Assembly (NCBI GenBank): GCA_014898415.1
Contig: RCTD01000016.1
Span: 186,001-250,000, forward strand
From: Stromatinia cepivora
Lineage: Eukaryota; Ascomycota; Leotiomycetes; Helotiales; Sclerotiniaceae
Reading direction: 5' to 3'
DNA length: 64,000 nucleotides
Under the pieces are notes generated by a model. It was not told where the DNA came from and searched no databases. It was given only the letters and a program-made list of their open reading frames with translations. Shown one piece after another: positions 54,691 to 64,000 of this stretch (within the stretch, counting starts at the first letter, position 1; each line of letters begins with the position of its first letter). A program made the translations under genes and the position numbers.

Positions 54691-56097
54691 ATGTCTCGCA
54701 GGAATGCTAATACCCCTATTTTCGAGAGAGCGTTTGCAAATTGCTACCTCTCGGATGACCGACCTCGCAATGTAAAGAAGCCAGTCCAATCCAGGTCAAT
54801 TCCATATCTATCTTTTGATGATGATTTGTATCAAGAACATGGAGCTCGGAGAGAACCAAGAATCTCTTCCAAGTTCAAAGCTGTAAAACCTATATGCGAT
54901 TATCTCAAGGATGGAACCACCTCGCTCGAGTAAGTGTAGATCAAATATCTTCTACCATTAATAACGAAGACCATAGACTAATTAGCAATTAGATTCTGGA
55001 AGTTATTCAAGATGCTACCGACTGAACTCCGAAACAAAATCTATACGCTTCTAATTTTCGCTTGGTCACCAGACGCACAATGGGCTCGGCTTTCTCGTAA
55101 TGGAAGGCGGTTCGGAGTATCAAGAAGAAACACTATACGCCGCCCTCTTCCCTCTTACCACTATGTATCAGATGATCCACTAGGTATTACAAAAGAAGAC
55201 TTAGCAGACTGGACGAGAGGGAAAGACTGGGAGCAATCAGAGGGGATGCTAGACTTCTTCAAACTTAACGAGTATCGGAATATCCAAAAGTTAGTATGGT
55301 TTGCAGAGAAAGTAGAGTACGCATTGCAACTCGACGAGCCAAATAGCAAAAAACAGGCTGGAGAGAACAAAGGAAAAGGCAAGGAAATTCAAAGGATGAA
55401 GGGTCCCGACGATGAATACATCAATCTGTGGAAAGAGGTCGTCGATTTCTTCTGGGACAACATCATAATCGACTTTGGCGAACGCCTACATTACGGGACC
55501 ATTGTTTTGAAGGAATCTAAGAGACAAAAAAATGTATTATGATTGCTCCCATTCTCCTAATCTAAACTGACAGCGGTGTAGGTACAACATCAGCGATGTA
55601 CAACGAAGGATAACCATGCGGAAGTTAGGCATATATGCCTGCACCTCGATACCGTTTGGCACTCCGAGGACCACACCACGCATGAGCCTTTATCGGACCA
55701 CTGTGAAGTGTGCCGATTCTTGCTTTTGTGCCAGTTCATTGCAGAGCATTTTCGAAGTGTTAAAACATTGCTACTGTACCTTTCTTTGCCTACGGATGTC
55801 GTGTACTACTTCGGTGAGAACGAAAATGAAGTCGCTAAAGACGTTGTGAGTGCAATTAGAGCATTGAAAGTCAGCGAGGTGTTTGATTTGAGATTGCAGG
55901 TAGTGAATCAAGACAATAGGAGAGACGACGACGTGATCATTGTTGCTGAACATGATCTTGATGACTGGGTTAACTCATCGCAGCAACGGTTTCTTAACCA
56001 TTTGGAACCGTACACGGTCCGGGAGAACCAAAAAACCGAGCCCAATTCGCCAGTCGGAGATGCAGGTGGAGAAGCATCTGAGAGTGACTTGGTATAA
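54691..56097 (+). CDS. 2EXR-like domain protein
   Basis: Three exons, 54691-54929, 54993-55533 and 55582-56097, with introns of 63 and 48 bp and consistent phases; 431 aa. Residues ~80-100 carry the family-type segment 'FWKLFKMLPTELRNKIYTLL', formed across the first splice junction. The middle is Lys/Glu-rich ('KKQAGENKGKGKEIQRMKGP'). The third exon has 'CEVCRFLLLCQFIAEHFRSV', 'LPTDVVYYFGENENEVAKDV' and an acidic C-terminus. Function unknown. It belongs to the local group of 2EXR/F-box-like genes. The intron before 55582 was chosen because phase 0 splicing opens the longest downstream frame. Confidence 0.8.
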
Positions 56098-59047
56098 AGG
56101 ACTAAGCAGGAATACATAGAAATTGGAAAGGGCGTGAGATTATGCTGCAACAGAAAGCTGCATGTAAATAAGTTTCGCAAGGTCAAAAAGTTTTTCCTTT
56201 CAGTTTTAAGCTATTCACAACGGTGGACCAGATACCTGTTTGCACAGTCAAAATAGCAGTTTACCGGTGTTTATACTCTCGCTTGAGAGTCTAATAGGAC
56301 TTTCCTTGCAGCAATGGATAAAACTGATAATCAAAATAACATAACTCAAAAATGGCAGAATATCGATGCTGTATTCTGAACTCAAGTCCTTATTTCCGCC
56401 TCGACTTGAGAGATGTCTGTTCCGCGGTGACTGCAAACATGAGCAAGCAGTTCAGGTAGCCCACGAAATCAATCAATATATAGCTCAGGTTGCTTATACA
56501 CATCACTCATAAGGATGCCACGATTCCCATCGTGGCCAAAGAGACAAACAGAGCTCGTATGTGTGGAAGTTACCACCGAGCTCAGAAGGGCTCTATTGTG
56601 TTTATATCTGATTGCGAATGGGGCAAGTAGGTACCAGTGGAATATTCCCTGAGATGGCCTTCATCCTTACGTTTCTTAGATGGCTCCACCTTCAGAACAG
56701 ATATACTCAGTGTTGCTTTCCACATGTGTGAATGTGGACTGATTTTCTTATGATTTGGTGACATCGCTCGAAAATTAATCCAAGGAAGCGAAATGTGCAT
56801 CTGCTTACGTAGAGCATGAGGTAGATTCAACTAGAATACCATTATCTGTGGTGGCTCGGCTTGAACAGAATTGGCCATGAGTCCAGTCATCGAAAGTTCG
56901 CACGGAAAAATGTTAGAATGAAATAACCTCTCTTTCGCCATAACATCTCATTTTAGTGCTGAGTCTTTATATCTCTCATGAACAGGCCGTTTTATTGCTC
57001 GTGCGTCCGAAAATAACGATCTATCGAAAATCGCAATCCTTTCCAACTGTGGTCTTCTTCCCATCTTGCTGTCCTCTCTTCGTCCTGATCGCGTCATATG
57101 CCTGGGGAATTTCCGAAAGGATAAATGTATACATGACATGAATCGGAATGTAGTAGAGCTCTGAGCAACTAAAGTTAGCAATGTTATCGACACGCTCCGC
57201 ACAATATTGCAAGCTGGTATTACAAATCTGCATTAGAAGCTGATCATACCTGCAGCCTGAGCACTCCTCGAATTTCGAGGGTTTCCGCAGTCGTGGTAGA
57301 TAACGTAAGTTATGAACAGACTGCCGAAAGTACTTGAAAATCTGATTCCATTTGCAGACTCTATGGCAGAGTATCAAGAAAGTTGATGAAAAAGCTCATA
57401 ATAATACCTGACAGTATCGCGACGTTATTATCCTTACTAATCTCCTCCTTAAGACTTCCCTCTCTTTGCCTGTAAAAGGGTAGAGTTCCAGTATCATGTT
57501 GGTTATATGGTTTTCCAGTCGTCCGCCGTTCCATCTACTAGTATTGCATTAATTTTACAATACCTCCAGCTCGCGCTTCATATTGCTAGCCCTCGATATA
57601 GAAGAGATATAGACATCTATCAAGATGTAGCGATGGGGGTTGACTCAAAACCAAGTCGGAGTTGCTCTCAATATTTCGGTTTCGTAGAATCCAAAAAGAG
57701 CAGAGAAGGGTGGCTTCTCTTAAAAGTCGAGTAAGGTAGGAAAGATGGTTTGAGTAGCAGCTAAGGTGATGAGTATGAGAGTAGAGAAAATGCTTTTGCC
57801 GTTGAGGGTATATTTGTTGTGAGACTTGCAAGTCAATTGCAGTGAGGTGGGAAGAAGTAGGAGAGGAACAGGAGAAGGGAGAGACTCGACTCAATCTCTC
57901 AACTAGGCTGCTCACGGATGGCCCTGGTCATGGCTGAAGCAGAGATTAAAAAGAATAGTACAAAGCTGAGGTTGTGATAATGAGTGCTGTCCACCATGGT
58001 CTTTACATTGATGGATTATTGAAATGGGTAATCAGATGTCTCGGCGCCGAGCAAAGATAAGTATGAGAGAACAATTACTCTGGTAGGAGTAACAAAATGA
58101 CAATTGCCAATAACAGCACTATACAGGTCAGATTCTTCCATGATATTATACAATTCACAAAGGTATCAAATGTATTTGATGTTCCTGGTGAAGCATACAA
58201 TTGTCAAAGTTCAGCTGTTTCTCTTCGTTCACTTGGAAATCCTTTGTGGCCTCAACATTTATGATTTATGGGGGGACAGCCTTATGGTCTGAAAGTTTGC
58301 AATGGTTATGTTCATAATGTAAATCGATGGATCTATACTTATTTTTCAAAGAATTGATATCCTTATTGTTGTTGTCAGGTTTGAATTGTAGTCAGTGTTA
58401 AGTTTTAACAAAGTTTGGTGAAGGGGAATATGTGGGGAAGCAAAACTTAGTGTTTGTGCTAAGCTGCAGCTGCACCTCCAGTGCCGAGAGCAAATGGAAA
58501 TTTAGTGTGAAGAATTACACTCAAATAGGTATTTACCTGCAATAAAGGATTCCTCTTCAGACAGCCACTTTTCTGCATAGATTGGCTTATCTTCCCTCCG
58601 AAAACATAATTACAGTTACTCCGTCACACTCTTGCGGATTCTCTTCCCAGCAGCTATCTGCTTCATCAAACCAGACCTTCCCCCGATTTCCATCTACTTA
58701 AGAACCGACGACGTCAACAATGCGCCAACGGACAACTTCCCCGGAATCTACAGCTCAATTTCAGTTCCACTCAAAATCAAAGCTATCTACCAGCCCGACT
58801 CAGAGCCCGGAGAGTCACCCTGCTTATGGTCCCGCCGCGAAGATGGAGTACTAGTTATGCCCAACTAGCTACTCTGATAAGCTTACCATCGTGTCACATT
58901 GCCAAATTTCCCAGCATGTCATCCACTTTGTACTGTCAAATTGCTGAGGATCTAGTGGGGTGAGTTGATTCTCTAGAATCATGTTCGTAAGTTGATCGCG
59001 CCTGCAACGCTTGTCCTTTCATGGACACGTTGAATGAACAGAATAAG
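56098..59047. other. 2.9-kb stretch without a supported gene
   Basis: Normal base composition with many short frames on both strands (for example 57021-57377 minus, 57586-57915 minus) but no motif, consistent splice pattern or repeat. A plus-strand frame at 58632-58868 looks moderately protein-like ('PTDNFPGIYSSISVPLKIKA', ending LVMPN) and could be the end of a lost gene. Confidence 0.35.
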
Positions 59048-60068
59048 ATGGCGCACTCAAGCCGAACAACAAAAGTTGCATTACCACTAGCAGAGCGGAG
59101 TGGTTAGACCTCGAGAAGGCTCCGAAGAAAATATGTCGACTTGCAGAGGAAGCAGCTGCAAATGGAGTGAAACTCGTTACTTTCTTGGAATGCTAGATAC
59201 CTGGATACCCAGCTTGGATCTGGTATGTATATTCACAATGCTCTCCCAACTGGACGATCAACTAACCTCAAAAACCTTCAGGTCTCCGTCCGTCGATTTC
59301 GAATTATCTGCAATATACATCAAAAATTCATTGAAAATAAACTCTCCTCAGATGGCACCTGTGGTTGTGCAGCTGGACGCCACATCACTGTATCATTTCT
59401 GTACATTTCTCAGTCACTGATAGGGAATGATGGCGAGATTCTGATTCAAGAAGCTGGCCCATATGGAGAGGACTGTATTTGGAGATGCTTCAGGAAATTG
59501 CTTGAAGAATGTAGCAGAAGTTCCTGGTGTTGGTAGAATTGGTGCATGCTCAACCACTTTGAAATATAACACAGTATTCCAGGGAGAAGACTTTCACATA
59601 GCTGCTTAGCACCCGTTTTTGAGTATGGTGGAGAGCTAGGACTATGGTTAATGTCTAAGGAGGTTTGTTATAGATCACGCTTTCACAATTTAGCCAACTC
59701 CATGCTCACATCAACGTAACAGGTTCACAGAAATTGTCACAAACATACGCAATGGAATCTCGAAGATTTGTTCTTTACATGATAACTGTTCTGACTGAGA
59801 AAGCTATTGACAGAATGAGTACAGATACCGGCGCTTTGGTTAACTTTCCAGAAGGAGAAAAATCGGCTAGTTTTGGTCCAGACGGCCGGGAACTCTCTGT
59901 CGATATTCTGGAGGCTGAAGAGGGGATCATATACTCGGATTCACACCTAAATGAGATACTCAAGCGCAAAGCCTTCATATATTTTGGTGGTCATTATAGT
60001 CGCCCAGATATGCCCCGTCCGGCATTGATGACGGAGAGAAGAAACACTCTCGAATCCAGGAAAGATAA
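59048..60068 (+). pseudogene. Nitrilase pseudogene, catalytic Cys region deleted
   Basis: It begins MAHSSRTTKVALPLAE, shifts frame near 59095, then reads 'EWLDLEKAPKKICRLAEEAA', 'NGVKLVTFLEC-stop-IPGYP' and 'AWIW'. In active nitrilases this is FPECWIPGYP with the catalytic Glu; Pro is Leu and Trp is TAG. After a 61-bp intron comes 'SPSVDFELSAIYIKNSLKIN'. Near 59420 is 'SQSLIGNDGEIL', and near 59467 'MERTVFGDASGNCLKNVAEV' with 'PGVGRIGA'. Then a jump straight to 'LKYNTVFQGEDFHIAA' drops the 'LNCWEH' loop that holds the nucleophilic Cys. The C-terminal half ('DTGALVNFPEGEKSASFGPD', GHYSRPDM) stays open, with a last frame change to 'EKKHSRIQER' and stop TAA 60066-60068. Nitrilases hydrolyse nitriles to acids plus ammonia. 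Clearly dead. Confidence 0.85.
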
Positions 60069-60345
60069 ACCTCGGTGGTTGTTTGGGCGCAAGAATAACT
60101 TGTCCCTAATTCTGGGCGACAATTATTCACACGCAACGTTGTCCAACACGATTAATCACAACATCATTGAACACATGTCTACTGCTCATCATGTCTACAT
60201 GCTTGATCACGAGCAATGGTCTTGATGAAGGCTGCGTTGACAAGGGGATTTTTTGGTGGAATACTATCCTCATCACACTAACAATAATTCCACTGTGATG
60301 TTCATGTCGCCTGTTCCTCCATAAAAAGACAACATCTTATTGCTC

Positions 60346-61328
60346 TTAACCCTCAGAATAAAGTAAGGCTGCAGATTTCTCTTCTTCAATCCCATAACTC
60401 AGCTTGATTCTTCCACGCACGGTTTTGAAGTAATTGGTCGCAGCCCATCGAGATTTCACGGGACTGGGCTCATGACCGCAATGATCCGAATCAATCACGT
60501 CTTCCGTCTCAGCCTTGGTACACCCGCCATAGCTATGGTAGGAATTTGGTGCGGCATATGGTGAAGTTCCTGTCGATTGAATCTAAGAATCATGTAGGTG
60601 GGGTCATCCAACTTCATTTTTGCCAACCACAATCATGTGTTGTCAAAACATATTTTGACAGTGGTCTCTCTTTCTGCATTTCTACGTGCCTGTAAAACCC
60701 GGCCATAGCACTCTCAGTGAACTTTGCTTGTGAAACGGTTTCCTGAAAAGCCCCAGCGTACGAAGCCCACGCCTCTGAACCACTTCAACATGAATCCAAG
60801 TGGAGCTGTGTTCCAATCAAGCCCCCGTTATGTGCCCGTACCGGAAACCTCGCTCCGCGTCTGGACAGTGTTATACCCCTAATCTTATTGAATATCTTGG
60901 CTTGTTCATAGATATTAATCGCAGGAACCAGCCACCATCAAGGTAGTCCATGTAGCGAATGATTATGTTATCACATTCTGGATTGAAATAGACGGGATCC
61001 GCGCAGAGAAAACGGTTCTGAAATAGTTGAATATGAACTTTTCAGAATACTTGAATCTTTCTAGGCTTTCTGACGTTGCTTGCAAGATCGCTGGAGATTT
61101 AGCCGGAGTAGAATCGGTTTATCGGGTTGCCGAGCATATTCAGTCTTTCTGGACATTAGAAAGGCTCTTCAGCACCCAAGGCCCACGTCGTTTCTAATTG
61201 CTCTACCAAGATATTTTGATGTTTCTGGGTCCTCTGAGCAAGCTTCCAGATTTTGATGCGTATTTCAAGGGGAAATTGGCCGAAAAGAGCGCAGGTTGAG
61301 AAACCATCGTAGAGCTCGACTTCAGCAT
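60346..61328 (-). pseudogene. 2EXR domain gene, decayed
   Basis: Near 61328 an ATG-led frame and its neighbour read '(S)TCALFGQFPLEIRIKIWKLA', the 2EXR start, then end at a TAA near 61156. Further on, 'VYFNPECDNIIIRYMDYLDG' and 'WFLRLISMNKPRYSIRLG' (about 60980-60870) match the second part of such proteins. A last exon after TTAG near 60594 reads 'IQSTGTSPYAAPNSYHSYGG', then 'VKSRWAATNYFKTVRGRIKL', to TAA 60346-60348. The pieces lie in different frames with stops between. Order and strand are right for one gene, so it is a pseudogene of the same family as the genes at 46-56 kb. Confidence 0.6.
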
Positions 61329-61995
61329 CTAAAAACGCGGAAAGGTAGAACAAATGATTTTGAGGAGTGCGATTCGTGTAGTGGAAAACGATCAGTACTC
61401 TCCAATGTGATGCTAAGACATAACTCATACAGATTCCTCTTATGAGAAATTTAGAAGCTATTGACTGTACACTTTCCAGCACGTCCAGCCTTTGAATCGG
61501 ACTACGTCTGTAGCATTATGCTGCTTTTTATCATTTCTATTGTGTGTATACCGCAGTTTGCGTCTTGAGTTGAGAAGTGCCTGTTTCTGCTAAAAAAAAA
61601 TCTATGGTCATAGAAAACCTTGGAGCACCCTATTTGTCCCTGATTACTGACTTCTTTATGGGAAGTGGATTCATCGAATCTCTTATATACATCTAGCTTA
61701 GTTGCAAGTAGAAGTTAGTCAAAAAGAAAAAGGAAAAGGAAAAGGAAAATAGCTCCGGACGAAGCAAACTCAGGAGCATGTGCAGCACTAAGATCGAACT
61801 TTTGGAACAATTGTGGAGATGCTGGTGCTAAATCTATCTATTTTGGGGCCGCTTTTGGTATGTCTTTTATTTATACACACGTGAAATTGATGTACACTTT
61901 TGACATTCTGCTCTTCACAATTTCATTCCTCCTTGCGGCTTGCCTTATCTCTCATGTTAAGGAGTGTTCCGTAACACGACCCCCTGAATCGATCT
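61329..61995. other. Intergenic, nothing recognised
   Basis: Between the decayed 2EXR gene and the GH28 gene. It holds a short GGAAAA tandem (about 61726-61748). Confidence 0.4.
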
Positions 61996-63973
61996 CTAAA
62001 ACGATCCCCAATAATGTTTATCATAGTCTCCCTGCGGCTTCCACAATGGCGCGGGAGTATACACTGGAATTGGATCCGTAGCTAAAGAAAATTATCAGTG
62101 TCCAGTTCATCTCATGTAATAACACATCGATTCGTCTCACTGGCCCTCCCCCCACCTCTTCGTCTTCTCCAGAAAAAAAAAACAATACTTACTCCCATAC
62201 CCCGTAGTCGGCACCGCCCAAGCGGGCCAAGTAGGCGTCGCCCATCCCGTCGGCGCACTAGTAATCGTATACGTACTAGTATACGTCTTTGATTTCGGAT
62301 CCTCTCCCTGTGCCAATTTCACAATTCCATTATTCGACCCATAAACATCATCACCCACGCCAAAAACATTAGAAATATGATTAACATTCGTCGAGCCACT
62401 TTCCGTCCATAAAGTTACATCCTTCACGGTAATATCCGTAGTAGGTATATAATCCGAAGCCACCAGGTAAAGAGCAGGACGCTTTGCACCATTTTGAATC
62501 GAGCCGCTGAAATTTCGGAATGTGATGTTGGTTAGAGAGACGGCGCCGCTGTCGGGAATATAGGTTTGTTGCCAGTATTGGTTGAGGTTTATGCCGTAGA
62601 GAGAAGATTTGGAACGGAAATTTTCCCAGAGGATGTTGCTTACGTAGCCGGAGCCGCCGGGGTAGGTTTTTATGAAGACTATTTCGTTGCCGCCTAGGAC
62701 GGATATGTTGCGTGCGTGCTAAGACGGGGTTGTGTTAGGTTTGGGGGGGAAGGAGAGGAATGGGAAGGGAGACGAGAAGCGAAGACAGGAGGAAAAACGA
62801 ACAATGTTGGATATTTCAGCCGATACGTTTAAACTTCCAATGGAAATTCCAGAACCGACTTGATTGCAAACTAGGTTTTCTACCAGTGCATTATGTGAAG
62901 GACTTTTGATAGAGACACATTCATCTCTATTGGTTACCTATATCGACACCATCAATATCTTCTTCCTTTTTTAAAAAGCCCTGACTCCGCACGGGTAGGA
63001 TACAAAAGCGAAAATAGGAAAATACAAACCTCATTATCATGAACCCAATAATTTGTCCCAATAGCATCAATACCATCATAAGAGCCCAAATTAGCACCAC
63101 GGATCGTCAGATGATACACTTCAATATTCTCGGCAAAATCAAATATAAAATGGAATTTGGGACTGTCGATGAGGAGTAGATCGTGGATGGTGGCGTTTAT
63201 AGGGGAAATGAGTCTGAGCATTCGTGGTCGGTTTGTGCTGGGTTTGGTTGAGTATATGATGATTTATTTTGGGGGAGGAGAGGGAGCTGACTTACTTTCC
63301 GGATATGCGGTAGAGATACCCTTGGCCTTGAATGGCTCCGAGACCATTGGAGGAGTAGAATTCGAAATCGACGGCTGGGGTGGGTTTAGTATAGAGTATC
63401 TTAATGGAAGTAAGGTGTAAACATCTCACCATTAACGATAACAATAAAGTTTTGCAAAAACTCTCCATCCCCTTCCCCATTAATAGTACTATTCGACACC
63501 TCAACATGCACATCCCTATGCCTATCACCCAAAACATATGGCAACACATACCTATTCAACATCTGCACGCCCGCAAAACCCTCCAGAATTCTCGCTCGAG
63601 GCACAACATACGGAATTGTATAATCCGCACTCGTATCATTCGGGTAATAAACGGCGGTAATCAAACCATCGAGTTGAAAAGCCCAATTCGTCGCATTATT
63701 CAAGACGATACTAGATTTGAGTGTGTAATTACCCGCTGGGACAATTAATCTACTGCCTGCATGTTTTTGCACGCAGGATGTAAAGGTGTGGGTTATGGGG
63801 AGAGAGACGTCGTCGGTGAGGGGGTTGAAGGAGGGGTTTAGAGTGAGGATGTTGCATTCGGTGGTTTTTTGGGAGAGGGGTGTGGTTGCGCCGACGGGGC
63901 CGGTAAGTTGTGCTTGGGTGATGAGATAGAAATTTAGATGGAGTAGTAAGAATAATGGTATGAGTGAAAACAT
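61996..63973 (-). CDS. Secreted GH28 rhamnogalacturonase-type hydrolase
   Basis: Six exons: 63430-63973, 63296-63374, 63030-63237, 62803-62937, 62193-62718 and 61996-62081. All introns are GT-AG and the phases agree; 525 aa. A signal peptide is evident (MFSLIPLFLLLHLNFYLITQ, cleavage after QA near 22). The protein has the right-handed beta-helix of glycoside hydrolase 28, cleaving pectin backbones outside the cell. Active-site region: 'GSYDGIDAIGTNYWVHDNE' (Asp near 263), 'VTNRDECVSIKSPSHNALVE' with Asp282, and 'CNQVGSGISIGSL'. This pattern (DECVS-KSP, with a 'GS-G-SIGSL' turn) is that of rhamnogalacturonan hydrolases rather than of polygalacturonases, which have DDC and GHG. A proline-rich C-terminal tail (TDPIPVYTPAPLWKPQGDY) resembles rhamnogalacturonase C-termini. 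Several N-glycosylation sites. No lesions. Expected role: attack on plant cell walls. Confidence 0.92.
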
Positions 63974-64000
63974 CTTGGATACCTATTTCATCTTACCTAT

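Overview
The window looks like nuclear DNA of a filamentous ascomycete. The evidence is short GT-AG introns (about 45-155 bp) with CTAAC-type branch points, typical fungal gene families (DUF7918, 2EXR, PTH11-like rhodopsin-domain proteins, GH28), and large AT-rich blocks in which repeats differ almost only by C-to-T / G-to-A changes, the mark of repeat-induced point mutation (RIP). The gene content and gene-like relics would fit a plant-associated Leotiomycete such as a Sclerotiniaceae member; that placement is inference. No prokaryotic, CRISPR or phage feature is seen.

Layout. 1-5.5 kb: a convergent pair of DUF7918 paralogues (the left one cut by the window edge and carrying a nonsense codon), a decayed MYND zinc-finger gene and an intact short-chain dehydrogenase (SDR). 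6.3-20 kb: an MFS sugar-transporter pseudogene split by an 11.5-kb block of nested elements. That block is an outer LTR element with 189-bp LTRs and TSD CAGTA, holding a pogo/Fot1-type DNA transposon (TA TSD) and a RIP-degraded Ty3/Gypsy element (282-bp LTRs, TSD TTAAT); a MITE sits just upstream. 20-25 kb: an SDR fragment, a long (TTTTC)n tract, an intact cysteine-containing hypothetical gene and an intact cytochrome P450. 25-33 kb: a second repeat-rich zone with two TA-flanked MITEs and a Tc1/mariner element that itself carries a hAT-like element (8-bp TSD) and a solo LTR, interspersed with decayed genes, some apparently related to the 21.6-kb gene.

35.9-44.5 kb is more conventional: a small two-exon gene, mitochondrial Mn superoxide dismutase divergent from the GINS subunit PSF3, an O-methyltransferase pseudogene and a five-exon rhodopsin-domain membrane protein. 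46-61.4 kb holds a loose group of 2EXR/F-box-type genes (three intact 2EXR-like, one F-box-like, one 2EXR pseudogene) with a large SDR-family protein and a nitrilase pseudogene that has lost its catalytic cysteine segment. The window ends with a secreted GH28 rhamnogalacturonase-type enzyme in six exons.

Housekeeping genes (SOD2, PSF3) are intact, while accessory metabolic genes (transporter, SDR fragment, OMT, nitrilase, MYND) are broken. The window therefore reads as a dispensable, repeat-driven region in which accessory functions are decaying. I found no convincing co-functional pathway cluster. The most unusual content is the fully resolvable nest-in-nest transposon history, the Cys/'KGF-V-G-FVK' protein family with its relics, and the 2EXR gene group.
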